23,898 nucleotides of DNA from an uncultured Oscillospiraceae bacterium. GTDB lineage: Bacteria > Bacillota_A > Clostridia > Oscillospirales > Oscillospiraceae. The notes beneath the pieces were generated by a model. It saw nothing but the letters and a program-made list of their open reading frames with translations. It did no database searches and was not told the origin of the DNA. This document shows positions 1 to 9,305 of this stretch, one piece after another. Within the stretch, counting starts at the first letter, position 1; each line of letters starts with the position of its first letter. The DNA lies in the NCBI GenBank assembly GCA_944386965.1, contig CALXDE010000229.1, positions 1 to 23,898 on the forward strand, given 5' to 3'. Made by a program: the position numbers and the translations under genes.

Positions 1-1
1 C

Positions 2-739
2 ATCGCCTATGCCAGTGCGGAGGACGTGCCCGCCGGGGCCAACTCTGTGGCACAGCCGACGAAATACCGGGACGTGGACTACACGGTGGCCGTCCTGGTG
101 ACGGTGCCCTCCGCCCTCTCCTACCGCTACTACGGCGCGGACGAATTCATCCTGAACGACCGGACCTTTGTGCAGGACACCGGCACGGATTCCGTCATGT
201 ACTACGCCTTCGACACCGCGGACGAGGCCAACGCCGCCATGGAGTCCTTCCTGGCGGACTCCACCGAGAACGTCAACCCGGAGCCGGACGACGAGAGCAA
301 GGGCATCTACGCCGCCGAGTTTGAGAGCATGCGCGCCATGTTCCTGCTCCTGGGCGGGGCCCTGAGCTTCATCGTGGGGCTGGTGGGGGTGCTCAACTTC
401 TTCAACGCCGTCCTCACCGGCATCATTGCCCGCCGGCGGGAGCTGGCGGTGCTCCAGGCCGTGGGCATGACCGCGAAACAGCTGCGGGCCATGCTGGTGT
501 GGGAGGGCCTGCTGTACGCCCTGGGGGCGGCGGGGCTGGCCCTGCTGCTGGCGGTGGTGCTGGGTCCGGTAGCCTTCCGGGCGGTGGAGGGGCTGTTCTG
601 GTTCTTCACCTACCACTTGGATCTGACCCCCTTCCTGCTCATCGTCCCCCTCTTTGCCCTGCTGGGGGCGGGCATCCCCGTCCTCACCGTCCGGGCGGCG
701 GAGAAGCGCACCGTGGTGGAGCGGCTGCGGGAGGATTGA
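2..739 (+). CDS. FtsX-type ABC transporter permease, C-terminal part (5' end outside window)
   Basis: The reading frame is open from base 2, so the gene begins upstream of the window; a GTG at 26 is internal and not a convincing start. About 245 residues are visible. They begin with an extracytoplasmic-looking stretch (about 100 residues, acidic, no cysteines). Three hydrophobic segments follow, at roughly residues 105-135, 160-186 and 201-222 counted from the GTG at 26. The cytoplasmic loop after the first segment reads ARRRELAVLQAVGMTAKQLR, the signature of the FtsX/MacB permease domain (arginine-rich 'RR-E-A-L-GM' coupling helix). Proteins of this family work with a separate ABC ATPase, usually encoded next to them, in lipoprotein or antimicrobial-peptide export or in bacitracin-type resistance. 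The partner is not visible, so the substrate cannot be named. It is co-directional with nothing to its right and faces the defence operon tail to tail. Confidence 0.88.
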   Translation: MAYASAEDVPAGANSVAQPTKYRDVDYTVAVLVTVPSALSYRYYGADEFILNDRTFVQDTGTDSVMYYAFDTADEANAAMESFLADSTENVNPEPDDESKGIYAAEFESMRAMFLLLGGALSFIVGLVGVLNFFNAVLTGIIARRRELAVLQAVGMTAKQLRAMLVWEGLLYALGAAGLALLLAVVLGPVAFRAVEGLFWFFTYHLDLTPFLLIVPLFALLGAGIPVLTVRAAEKRTVVERLRED

Positions 740-758
740 GGGCCTTCCCAATAAAAAA

Positions 759-803
759 GCAAGAGACAGCGCCTCCGGCACAGCCGGAGGCGCTGTCTCT
801 TGC
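759..803 (-). terminator. Rho-independent terminator of the BREX operon
   Basis: A perfect 21-bp inverted repeat (759-779 with 783-803, loop ACA) lies 51 bases past the brxA-like stop codon. Read on the minus strand it is followed by six Ts (complement of the A-run at 753-758), the form of an intrinsic terminator. On the + strand no T-run follows, although the hairpin lies 19 bases after the permease stop and may also slow transcription arriving from that side. Confidence 0.88.
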
Positions 804-854
804 CCGGACAAACGCGCTGGAACAGAAGCGGACGCGCCCGAACCGCCCCGGGGC

Positions 855-1562
855 TCACTCGCTCAGAGAGACGGACAGCTCTCCTCCAAACTGCTGGATG
901 GCAAACCGGCTGTCGGAAAACAGCAGTTCCGTCTCCACCCGGTATTGGAACGGGAAAAAGTACGCGGATGCATGGATGTCCGCAAGGGTATAGTACCCGC
1001 CGTTGTCCACGAGCATCATGGTGTACACCATAAAGGCGGCCACGGCGGGATTGCTGACGCAGCGCGGTCGGACGCGGTACCTGCCGGGCCTGTCGCAGGT
1101 CACCGCCTCCAACTCCTTGAAGGTAGCCATCAGCTTATCGAGGGAGTGAAGCAAGGTGGTGCGCTCGCCCCACTCATCAAACAGGCTCTGCCGCAGCCGG
1201 GCCAGGGTGATCTCGTCCTGAAACGCGGATATTTTCCCCATGAGCCTGCACACGTCGGCAAAAACAGGATACGCCGCCAGCAGCATGCACCAGTGGATTT
1301 CCAGCGCGCACTGGGGACAGGTCCGCATCAGCTCCAGGGCGGACGGGCGGAGCCGGCCGGTCTTGCCGCTCTCATAGACCCAGGTCTGCATGAGGATCTC
1401 CCTGGTCTTGCGGATATTGATGGGGCTCTCGATCTCAAAGCGCAGATACGCGTTGAGCTGCTCCCGGATCTCCTGTTCCGGCAAGCCCTCCAGGGCCAGC
1501 TCCGCGGCCTTGTTCAGCCAGGAGAGCTTCAGCTTCCTGGACAACCCGACTCGTTTAGCCAT
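855..1562 (-). CDS. brxA: BrxA-like protein (DUF1819), last gene of the BREX operon
   Basis: 235 residues from ATG at 1562. This start overlaps the pglZ stop by 8 bases (ATGGCTAA) and has a GGAG five bases upstream; an upstream in-frame ATG at 1607 would overlap pglZ by 53 bases and is less likely. The protein is alpha-helical in appearance. It opens with LSRKLKLSWLNKAAELAL and contains an 'IRKTREILMQ' segment and a 'SALELMRTCPQCALEIHWCML' segment. Its length, the position after pglZ and these features fit the BrxA/DUF1819 family. BrxA proteins studied in other BREX systems are small DNA-binding proteins; in type 3 systems brxA is normally the last gene, as here. Family assignment is from remembered family appearance and gene order, not from a search. 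Confidence 0.75.
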   Translation of the reverse strand: MAKRVGLSRKLKLSWLNKAAELALEGLPEQEIREQLNAYLRFEIESPINIRKTREILMQTWVYESGKTGRLRPSALELMRTCPQCALEIHWCMLLAAYPVFADVCRLMGKISAFQDEITLARLRQSLFDEWGERTTLLHSLDKLMATFKELEAVTCDRPGRYRVRPRCVSNPAVAAFMVYTMMLVDNGGYYTLADIHASAYFFPFQYRVETELLFSDSRFAIQQFGGELSVSLSE

Positions 1563-3018
1563 TCCGCTCCACCGCCTTGATGGTAATGAATGGGACGACC
1601 ACCTCATCCAGCGTCATGCCGCCATGGGTCATGACGTCCTCTCCTTTGGCGTCAAAAGAAGTGCCGGCATCACAAATCAGGTAGTCATATTCTCTGGGAA
1701 GATAGTATTTCGGATATTCCAAAAGGCCGTATTTCCGCATCAGGCCCTCCTTATCGGCAAAATCTTTCAGTACAAGCACTCTCCGGCCCCTCGTCTCCAC
1801 CTCCACGCCGGTGTGCATCAGCCTGCCAAGGCCTGTGCAGGGCGTGTTTCCGTGGTCTGCTGTAATATAAACGTCAAATCCCGCTGACACAAAGCGCTCC
1901 GTCATGTGGAGAAGCCGCTTCTGGTTTGCCAGCACGGCAATGTTGTTGAGCATTCCCAGCCGCCCCTGCCGCTGCGCGTGGACAATCGTGTCCACATCGT
2001 TGATGATAACCGCGCCGCAGGCCAGGAAGGGGCTGAACTGCGCGTCATAGCCCCGCGCGTAGCCGATCTGGGCCTGGGCATATCCGAGCCGGCCCATGCC
2101 CTCCACAAATTCCGCCTTTTCCCGGCTCTGCTCCCAGGGGGCGGCCAGCTGTCTGGGATACTTCCCGGAGAGCAGGCACTGTCGGGAAACCGAAGTCGTG
2201 CTGGGGATCATGGCAAACATCGACGTCTTTTCGTAGTTCAGACCGGCAAACGAGGCGGACAGGATGTGCCAGTCAAATTCCGACATGCCGTCCATGACGA
2301 CCACGACAAACCGGTCGCTGCGGCTGTGCATATAGTCCAGAGCCTTGCTGACCAGCACCGGCGAAGACGGGTGGATATTCTGGGAGAGCTTTCCAAATTG
2401 GGAGAGGACATAGTCCTGGAACAGGCGGTTGATCCCCTGGGTGTCCACCGCCGCCTCGTACCGCGCCGCCATCACATCCAGCCGCGCCTTTTCCTCGGCG
2501 ACGGCAAACCAGTCCGCCTCGCGCGCGGCACGCCCGGCCCGCTCCAGGAGGCCCTCCGCCGCCTTCTCCAGATACGCCCGCACATTCTCCCGGGCATAGA
2601 CCTCCCCCCGCAGGAACCGCTCCGTATCCCCCCGCCGCCGGAGGTCCTCGAAATTGGACGGATAGGCGGCGCTCAACAGGTCGAGGCCCGCCTGATCCAT
2701 CTCCGTCAGGGCCGCCGTGTTCAGCCTGGGGAACAGGTTCTCCAGCGTGACCACACAGGTCCTGCATCTCTGCCGCACATCATATGGGATGTACTGCCCG
2801 GTCCGGGCAAGGACCGCCATCTTTTTCCCGGGCGTCCGCAGCTTCTCCTCATACCCGATGCGGAAGGTGAGATCGTCCGCATACCGCACGACTTCGAAGC
2901 CGTGCGCGGAGAAGGCCGACAGGTAGTCCGTCCGGCTGTCGAGCGCCCCATCGTCCAGAAGCAGGATCTTGTCCGTATACTGGGCGGCGGACCGCTCGTA
3001 CACATAGTCCCCAAACAT
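1555..3018 (-). CDS. pglZ: PglZ-domain protein of BREX (alkaline-phosphatase superfamily)
   Basis: 487 residues from ATG at 3018, chosen because GGAGGG lies six bases upstream; an in-frame ATG at 3054 lacks such a site. The first ~230 residues are helical and of unclear fold. The rest is a PglZ domain of the alkaline-phosphatase superfamily: VVVVMDGMSEFDW (metal-binding Asp243), PSTTSVSR (Thr nucleophile region, 272-279), ITADHGN (386-391) and THGGMTLDEVVVP (464-476). These are the metal-ligand positions seen across the superfamily. PglZ is the signature protein of BREX and Pgl phage-defence systems and is thought to act as a phosphatase or phosphodiesterase/nuclease. It follows pglX after 58 bases and overlaps brxA. 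No helicase gene lies between pglX and pglZ, unlike standard type 3 BREX. The protein seems compact for a BREX-3 PglZ. Confidence 0.88.
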   Translation of the reverse strand: MFGDYVYERSAAQYTDKILLLDDGALDSRTDYLSAFSAHGFEVVRYADDLTFRIGYEEKLRTPGKKMAVLARTGQYIPYDVRQRCRTCVVTLENLFPRLNTAALTEMDQAGLDLLSAAYPSNFEDLRRRGDTERFLRGEVYARENVRAYLEKAAEGLLERAGRAAREADWFAVAEEKARLDVMAARYEAAVDTQGINRLFQDYVLSQFGKLSQNIHPSSPVLVSKALDYMHSRSDRFVVVVMDGMSEFDWHILSASFAGLNYEKTSMFAMIPSTTSVSRQCLLSGKYPRQLAAPWEQSREKAEFVEGMGRLGYAQAQIGYARGYDAQFSPFLACGAVIINDVDTIVHAQRQGRLGMLNNIAVLANQKRLLHMTERFVSAGFDVYITADHGNTPCTGLGRLMHTGVEVETRGRRVLVLKDFADKEGLMRKYGLLEYPKYYLPREYDYLICDAGTSFDAKGEDVMTHGGMTLDEVVVPFITIKAVERNG

Positions 3019-3076
3019 CCTTGTCCCTCCAGTCCCGCAGGAATCGCCTGGCAAACGTCAGGGCATTCCCCGCCGC

Positions 3077-5596
3077 TTACACCCGGCTCAGGCTGATATC
3101 GTAGTACATCAAAAGATTCGGGTCCTCCTGAATGGTCTGCTCCGGCAGACGCTCGGCGACCTCCACAATCGCCTGGTAGTTTTTCTCCTTCCAGAGGCGG
3201 GAGAAGCCGGCGCGGACAGCCTCCGAGCGGAACTGTCTGAGTTTTCCCTTGGAATGCAGGTAGCCCTCAAATTCTCTCCACAGCTTTTTCTGGCGCAGCT
3301 TGGCCACGTCGCCCTCCTTGGCGGTGTCCGGAATGTACCACCGCCCCGCCTCATCCTGGAGGAAATTCTCCTCCAGCAGGACGGCCAGTTCCGGCATGTC
3401 CTCATACCGGTCCACCGTCTTCACCTCCTGCATGAACTTCGGCTGCAGGTCCGCGTAGGTCTGCCGGCCGCCTCCCTCGTCGCTCAGCTGCCGGTACAGC
3501 CAGGAGATGGCCGTCTTTTCATTGGTCACCAGAAGGCGGAACGGAGCCTGCTCCACATCGGTTTCAAGGCGCGCGGCGTCATACGCGTTAACCTGATCCG
3601 GCAGGAAGTACATCCCGTCCCGCTTCAGGAAATTCTCGTCCAGTCCGCGGTAAAAATCGGCGGAATCCATCGGGACCGGTATCCCGTTCATAATATGGTA
3701 GGCCACCATGCGGTCAAACAGGAGGTACGCCTGACGCTCGGCAATCAGCTCGATCCGGCCGTCTTTGACGACCACGACCGGAATATTCTCCAGATGCTGG
3801 CGGACAAAGGACCAGGCGGTATCCGCCGTTCCGGCCTTTGCGTGCAGCTCCCGCTGGAAGGAGGCCTTTGGCTTATAGCAGGTGATGGCCAGATCCTGCT
3901 GCACCGCGGTGGATGCCACGAGCTGATGCAGGCTCGCCCGCTGCTTATCCAGCGTGCGGACGTCGGCCACGATGAAGCCGGCGACGCTCAGCGCCTCCTG
4001 GATGGCATTCCACACCGCGTTCCGGGAATTGTGGAATTCCACGGTCATCCACCGGTTGGGCTTGAGAATCCGGTTGAACTCGGAAAAGCACTGGGTCATC
4101 AGCTCCTGATACTCGTGCAGCGACTTCTTCTGGACCGGGTTGATGACAGCCTCCTTCCGGTTGGCCGTCCTCACCTTGAGCCAGGCCTCCCACAGGAAGC
4201 TCAGCTCGGAATAATTCAGATTATCGCCAAAGGGAGGGTCCACAAAAATGTAGTCGACCGATTTGTCGGGGATCTGGGACAAGTCTGTGGAGGACTGGGT
4301 GCTGATCACCGCGTGGTTTGTCCGGGAGCAGAACATGTTTTCCAGCTGCGGGATCTTGTACTCCAGCAGATCCGCGATATTTTGCTCCACAACCAGCGAG
4401 GGGATGTACAGCGTCCCGGGCTTGGGGCCGTTGATCCTCCCGCTGGGATTGTATTGGTTGATGACAAAGCGATTGCATTTATAGGCATTTCGGTTGAGGA
4501 TGCCGGTGAGCAGGGAGAGCAGGTCGTTCCTTGCCCGGCCATCCTCCACCAGGGAGATCTCCCGATACACCAGCGCCAACTCGTACAGCACCCGCTTGGT
4601 AAAGAAATACTGCACATTTGTCACGCCGTGGGAGCGGACGGGCTGTTCGGTATTATACCCGTCGGGAAGCGCGTCAGTCGGATACCAGTAGGGGATATCC
4701 AGCGCCTCGATCTTGCGGACAATCGCCAGATCGTTCTCATCCGGCGCCTTTGCATACCGCTTTCCCGCGTAGGTGTAGTTGATCCGGACGGGGACCTGCT
4801 TTGCCAGGCTGACGTTCTTCCCCAGCTTCTTGTCAAACACCACCGACTGGGACCGCTTGCAGCCCCGCTTGCTCAATTGCGCGTGGCAGTGACCGCAATA
4901 GAACCGGTCGCTCACGCGGCGGGCGGCGAAGTCGACGGCCGCATCCCAATAGACGATCTCCTCCCCGCAGTTCGGGCAGATAAAGACGTCGGACCAGACG
5001 GTGTAGTCGATCTCTCCCATCGCGTCCGCGGGAGGGGCCGGCCGCCCCTCCCGCCTTGCCGTGTGGCGGGTTTCAAACATCCACCCGCATTCCGCCCGGA
5101 GCTTTCCCACGATCCCCCTGGCGAGACTGCGAAACCGTTCAGGGTCCCCGGGCAGATTGTAGCGGCTGGCAATGAACCCGGCTGCCGGAGACAGGTCGCA
5201 CAGGATCGCCCGCCTGCCCGCTTTTTCCGCCGCGACGCCGGTCATCCCCGACCCCGCGAAGCCGTCAAACACGATGTCCCCCGGCTGTGTATAATGTTCA
5301 ATGTACTGCTGGATGGCCCGGTAAGGGACCTTCGTGTGATAGGTGTGGGCTGTATAGATCGGGTCGTTCTTTCCCTCGCTCACGTCCGCGGCGAAGGGCT
5401 CCCGGTGGTAAGCGTCCGTCTCCTCGGCATAGGGCGTGCCGTTTTCGCGGACAAATTCCCCCAAAAACGGGTTGGGACAGGCGGTATAATACGGCGCGTT
5501 GGACAGGGCGATGATGTCCTCGTCCGCGCCAATGGGAAACCCCTCGATCCGGCGCACCCGGTCGATATCCGCCCGGGTCAGGTTCCTTGCTTCCAT
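3077..5596 (-). CDS. pglX: PglX-type DNA methyltransferase of BREX type 3
   Basis: 839 residues. The ATG at 5596 follows the brxC stop after a single base (TGACATG), implying translational coupling. Motif I for S-adenosylmethionine (IVFDGFAGSGMTG, 108-120) precedes the catalytic motif IV (VDPPFGDNLNYSE, 452-464), so this is an amino-methyltransferase of the N6-adenine/N4-cytosine group with DPPF. Between them lies a ~330-residue insert with a zinc-ribbon-like set of cysteines (C207, C210, C234, C237), a likely target-recognition or structural region. The last ~270 residues resemble no domain that I can name. In BREX, PglX marks host DNA by methylation and is also needed for exclusion of phage. 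It differs from the classical large PglX (about 1200 residues) and fits the PglXI form of type 3 systems. Specificity cannot be read from sequence. Confidence 0.85.
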   Translation of the reverse strand: MEARNLTRADIDRVRRIEGFPIGADEDIIALSNAPYYTACPNPFLGEFVRENGTPYAEETDAYHREPFAADVSEGKNDPIYTAHTYHTKVPYRAIQQYIEHYTQPGDIVFDGFAGSGMTGVAAEKAGRRAILCDLSPAAGFIASRYNLPGDPERFRSLARGIVGKLRAECGWMFETRHTARREGRPAPPADAMGEIDYTVWSDVFICPNCGEEIVYWDAAVDFAARRVSDRFYCGHCHAQLSKRGCKRSQSVVFDKKLGKNVSLAKQVPVRINYTYAGKRYAKAPDENDLAIVRKIEALDIPYWYPTDALPDGYNTEQPVRSHGVTNVQYFFTKRVLYELALVYREISLVEDGRARNDLLSLLTGILNRNAYKCNRFVINQYNPSGRINGPKPGTLYIPSLVVEQNIADLLEYKIPQLENMFCSRTNHAVISTQSSTDLSQIPDKSVDYIFVDPPFGDNLNYSELSFLWEAWLKVRTANRKEAVINPVQKKSLHEYQELMTQCFSEFNRILKPNRWMTVEFHNSRNAVWNAIQEALSVAGFIVADVRTLDKQRASLHQLVASTAVQQDLAITCYKPKASFQRELHAKAGTADTAWSFVRQHLENIPVVVVKDGRIELIAERQAYLLFDRMVAYHIMNGIPVPMDSADFYRGLDENFLKRDGMYFLPDQVNAYDAARLETDVEQAPFRLLVTNEKTAISWLYRQLSDEGGGRQTYADLQPKFMQEVKTVDRYEDMPELAVLLEENFLQDEAGRWYIPDTAKEGDVAKLRQKKLWREFEGYLHSKGKLRQFRSEAVRAGFSRLWKEKNYQAIVEVAERLPEQTIQEDPNLLMYYDISLSRV

Positions 5597-5597
5597 G

Positions 5598-8500
5598 TCA
5601 AGCCTCGCTCTCTGTGCGTTTTACGACAATGCGCAGCTTCCCGGCGTCCTTCCCCCGGGTGTAGGACGAAATCAGCTCCCCCACCCTTGCCCGGAAGGAG
5701 GCCTCGTCCAGCGGCGGCAGCTGCTCCAGGCGTCCCACCAGCTCCGCGGTATCGATGACCACCGGCTCAAACCCCTTCAGCAGCGCGTTGACGGCGCTGA
5801 TAAAGCAGCCGTCCACACGCTCCGGCAGGGCGCCGCCGGCGATAAACGCCTCGACCGCCCGCCGCTGCCCGTCCGGCAGGAACTCCCTCTGACCGGCCAC
5901 AATCGGGTCGGAAACCGTGTTGCGCAGGGTCTGCGTCCACTCGGCGAGCAGCTCGTCGATCCCAAGCGCCAGACGGTCCAGCCGGCCGCTCACCGGCTCG
6001 ACCTTGTCATCCAGGTGGTAGTGGCAGTGGGGGCAGACAGGGACGCGCTTGAGCTCTTCCGGCGTCAGCTCATAGCAGACGGTCAGGCCGGCCAGCTCCG
6101 CCTCAAGGCCGGTCAGCTTTGCGGCCGGCAGAATTTCAATGGAGCGCAGCCATCGCAGGCTGGTCAGCCCGCGCCCCTCCAGGAGCTGCTTGCGGCGCTG
6201 GGCTTCGGCAATATCCAGCCGTTTTTTTCTGTGGCTGGCAAAATAGAGGTCTATGTAGTTTGCCTTCACCGGGGAAAGCGCGCGCTCCACCTTCCGGGCG
6301 GCGGCCTCTCCGGATTCGCCGTCCATGACGCTGTCCCGAATCGCGCGGAACGCGGCTTTCGCGGCGTCCACCTCCGCTTTCAGCGTCCCGCCAAGGTGGA
6401 TGAACTCGATATTGGCGATGTAGGAAACCAGATCGGCGCAGCCGGACTTGAAGGCCAGATACTCCGGAATCTTCCGCATCTGGGCAATCTGACCGGCCAG
6501 CGTCTCCACCTGTTCCATGGAGAGGGCGAAATGGTTCAGCTTGGCCGGGGTGTTGAATCTGGCGCCATAGTTGCTGAACGTGTCCCGCACGGCGGCGCAC
6601 GCCGCCTCCAGAAGTGCGGCCTGGGCGGCGTTCACCAGCGGCTCTCCCCACAACTCGAACTGGCTTGCGAGTCTGCCCGCCGCCTCCACCGCGTCGTTTG
6701 TCAGCGCCTGCGCTTTTCTCAGCAGCTCGGCCACGCCCTTCTCCCGGTCGTTGGGATTGTCCAGCAGCGCGGGGTTGATATCCAGCACCTCAAACAGCCT
6801 CTTCAGCTCAGCCATGGAAATCTGAGCCGGTCGGGACAGATATCGAAACTCCCCAAGATCCGCCGCGCTGATCCTGGGAATCTGGTCCAGGTTGGAGGCT
6901 GTGATCGTCCTGCCGTCTCTGGTCGTGATGACGGCGTACCCGCCGTACACCAGGGATAAAAAGATGATGGGGGTAAAAACCGACTCGATCTGAAAGCGCT
7001 TGTCGAGATACCGCTCCAGGAAGCGGGGCTGGAACAGGTCGGCGTAATTCAGGACCCCCTGGGGGGGCAGCTTGCGGAGCTGGTCGATATAGTAAGCGGC
7101 ATACCGGGAGCCCTCCGGGCGGATCTTGTCGCCGTCCAGAACGCCGAAGCTCTGGAGCATCTGGGCGGACTGCTGCGTTTTTCTTCCCGCGAAGTGGTCA
7201 TAGGCCGCCCGGGCGCAGTCGGCCATGTTGCGGCGGGTGATCCTGGTCTGCATCACCGGATAGTCCGGATACTTGTCGCAGAAATACGCGTCCAGGCACA
7301 CGGACGCCGCCAGGTCGATGGTGTCCTTGAAGGTCATCTCCCGGTCATAGCGGCCCTTGAGCACCTCCATCATCGGACGCCGCCGCCCCTTGTACGCTAC
7401 CGCGAAGCAGGTGCTCTTGTTTTCGCTCAGATATTTGACCAGGCGCTTGCGGAGCAGATTGGCTTTGTTCAGATACGCCTCCTTATCCCGGCCCTCGCTG
7501 ATCTGGGCAAGGCTCTGCGCGGCGGCATAGAGCCCCATGATCTCCCGGAACTCCCCCGAGGGCTGGAAGTACAGGTAGACCTCGTCAGCCAGGCCGCGCA
7601 CATGCCCGCCGCTCTCGTCATAGGGGGGCATGATGTGGAGATAGAAGTCGCGCTCCGGCTGGGCAGTGCTCCGCTCTCCCGGCAGGCCCATAAACAGATA
7701 GCCCTCCCGGAAGGTGTTGTGGGAGTCCCAATTCAGGTCGTACTCATAGATGTTGAAGTTGGTGACATACTGCTTGGCGTCCCACTCCAGGCAGCGGTAC
7801 ACCACATCATAGAAGTAGCGGTTGAGCTCACCGTCGGCCAGGATGGACGCCTTCTGCCGGATCTTCTCGTCATAGTCCACGATTTTATCCACATCGATGT
7901 AGTACTGGCTGTTGGCATCGTTGCAGATGATGAACTGACCGGAAACGGTGGTCATAATGTCCCGCAGCGTCGCCTTGATCACGGAGAGGAGAAAATCCGC
8001 GTCCTGTTCCGGCATCGGCAGATACAGGCACAGGTCGTCCCGCAGGTTTTCCGCCGTCAGCCCGAACTGTACATCCAGTCCGCTGGTCGTCAGCCTGTGC
8101 ACGCTCAGGGCATAGATGATCTGGATGGCCAGGGGCTTGTACGCGGCCTTTGGAAAGGCGCGGTTGATGATGTCCTCCAGCTGCTGGCTGGCGTTCACAA
8201 CGCGGCTGATGGCGGCATCGCTTTTCAGCAGGCCGTTGGACTTGATCGCGGGCCAGTAATCGTCAAAGGAGATGATGCCCGGCGCGTTCCGGGGGACCTC
8301 GCTGTGGAAGATGCCCCGGATGGTCACCGAGATGTTTTTCAGAATATGGCGGTTTTCAATCAGATAGATCTTGTTGAATACATCGATGTAGGCGGGATGG
8401 ATCGGAAACAGGTCCACGAATTCCTCCAGCCGGGAGGACATGCCGGCATACAGACCGCAGAACGGCTCCAGGTGCCTGCGGATCATCGCTTTCTGTTCCG

Positions 8501-9290
8501 GCGTCTTCTTCAAAATCCGCTCGGACACCACATAAGAGGTCGCCTCCTTTGTAATGATGAGCTGGGTGAAGCGGTCGCTGACGTGCTTCAGGGTGTCGGC
8601 GACAAAACTGAAGCGGGGATTGTCGAAGATCTTCTCCTGCATGCCGAACATGACCCGCAGCCTGGATTTGGAACACATCTCTCCCAGGGCGCGGAAGAAC
8701 TCCAGGTCCAGGACGATTTCCCGCTCATCCCGGGAGGAGAGATAGGACAGGAACTCGTCGACAACGATCAGGTAGCCCTTATCCGGGTATTGCTCGGAGA
8801 AGGCCATCATCATATTCTGAACAACGGTTTTCAGGCTCTTCACGCTGCCGTATGCCGGCGCCTTGAACGGGATGCCGCGGCGGTTGAAGTCCTCCTGCAC
8901 ATATCCCATGATAATGTCGTACAGGGGCATCACCACACCGTCGATCTCGATGCGCAGCACCTCGAATCTGCCGGCGATCGGCTCCATCTGCCTGGCAAAC
9001 TTTTGGTTTTGCAGATATTGCAGATTGTCCGCGTCCGCCGCCACAGCGGAGAGCACCGACATCAGATGGGACTTTCCGGTGCCATAGTTGCCCACCACCA
9101 GAACGCCCTTGTTGTCGACCACCTCGTCCATCTGCAGCTGATCGAGCACCGGGGCCTGCAGGCTGTCCGCCATCCCGTCGGACATCACATAGGTTCTGAC
9201 ATATTCCCGGGCCTTGTCCCGGTCCTCGGCGGTTGTGAGCTGGATCACGTCCTCAATCGGGCTGAAGCTCAGCAATTCTGAATATTTCAT
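5598..9290 (-). CDS. brxC: BrxC-like large P-loop ATPase (DUF6079-type) of BREX
   Basis: 1230 residues from ATG at 9290, with a purine-rich AAGGGGAAGGGA ribosome site overlapping the end of the upstream gene's stop region. The N-terminal ATPase has a Walker A motif VVGNYGTGKSHLM (G67 to S74) and a Walker B motif YLIVVDEFLSYL (D178, E179), followed by a sensor-like strand LRVMFGMQE (211-219). The long middle part is mixed alpha/beta and partly coiled. Near the C-terminus is CPHCHYHL (C1086, C1089), half of a zinc ribbon. Large P-loop ATPases of the BrxC/PglY group are universal in BREX, and this length and layout match the DUF6079 form of type 3 systems. It probably powers assembly or movement of the BREX complex on DNA. 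It lies 15 bases after brxF and 1 base before pglX. Confidence 0.85.
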   Translation of the reverse strand: MKYSELLSFSPIEDVIQLTTAEDRDKAREYVRTYVMSDGMADSLQAPVLDQLQMDEVVDNKGVLVVGNYGTGKSHLMSVLSAVAADADNLQYLQNQKFARQMEPIAGRFEVLRIEIDGVVMPLYDIIMGYVQEDFNRRGIPFKAPAYGSVKSLKTVVQNMMMAFSEQYPDKGYLIVVDEFLSYLSSRDEREIVLDLEFFRALGEMCSKSRLRVMFGMQEKIFDNPRFSFVADTLKHVSDRFTQLIITKEATSYVVSERILKKTPEQKAMIRRHLEPFCGLYAGMSSRLEEFVDLFPIHPAYIDVFNKIYLIENRHILKNISVTIRGIFHSEVPRNAPGIISFDDYWPAIKSNGLLKSDAAISRVVNASQQLEDIINRAFPKAAYKPLAIQIIYALSVHRLTTSGLDVQFGLTAENLRDDLCLYLPMPEQDADFLLSVIKATLRDIMTTVSGQFIICNDANSQYYIDVDKIVDYDEKIRQKASILADGELNRYFYDVVYRCLEWDAKQYVTNFNIYEYDLNWDSHNTFREGYLFMGLPGERSTAQPERDFYLHIMPPYDESGGHVRGLADEVYLYFQPSGEFREIMGLYAAAQSLAQISEGRDKEAYLNKANLLRKRLVKYLSENKSTCFAVAYKGRRRPMMEVLKGRYDREMTFKDTIDLAASVCLDAYFCDKYPDYPVMQTRITRRNMADCARAAYDHFAGRKTQQSAQMLQSFGVLDGDKIRPEGSRYAAYYIDQLRKLPPQGVLNYADLFQPRFLERYLDKRFQIESVFTPIIFLSLVYGGYAVITTRDGRTITASNLDQIPRISAADLGEFRYLSRPAQISMAELKRLFEVLDINPALLDNPNDREKGVAELLRKAQALTNDAVEAAGRLASQFELWGEPLVNAAQAALLEAACAAVRDTFSNYGARFNTPAKLNHFALSMEQVETLAGQIAQMRKIPEYLAFKSGCADLVSYIANIEFIHLGGTLKAEVDAAKAAFRAIRDSVMDGESGEAAARKVERALSPVKANYIDLYFASHRKKRLDIAEAQRRKQLLEGRGLTSLRWLRSIEILPAAKLTGLEAELAGLTVCYELTPEELKRVPVCPHCHYHLDDKVEPVSGRLDRLALGIDELLAEWTQTLRNTVSDPIVAGQREFLPDGQRRAVEAFIAGGALPERVDGCFISAVNALLKGFEPVVIDTAELVGRLEQLPPLDEASFRARVGELISSYTRGKDAGKLRIVVKRTESEA

Positions 9291-9305
9291 GGTCCCTTCC
9301 CCTTA

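Noticed and set aside
740..854. Attachment site or insertion boundary at the left end of the defence island
   Set aside because: Only the terminator hairpin is visible; no direct repeat matching the right end, integrase, or tRNA was found.
3254..5758. 834-residue + strand open frame antisense to pglX
   Set aside because: It is a shadow created by GC-rich codons of the opposite gene; no recognisable motifs, low-complexity Arg/Gly/Leu-rich composition, and the minus-strand protein has clear methyltransferase motifs.
5499..9281. Long + strand open frames antisense to brxC (5499-6959 and 7194-9281)
   Set aside because: Shadows of the 1230-residue ATPase, which has Walker motifs and coupled starts; the antisense frames have no domain signature or ribosome sites.
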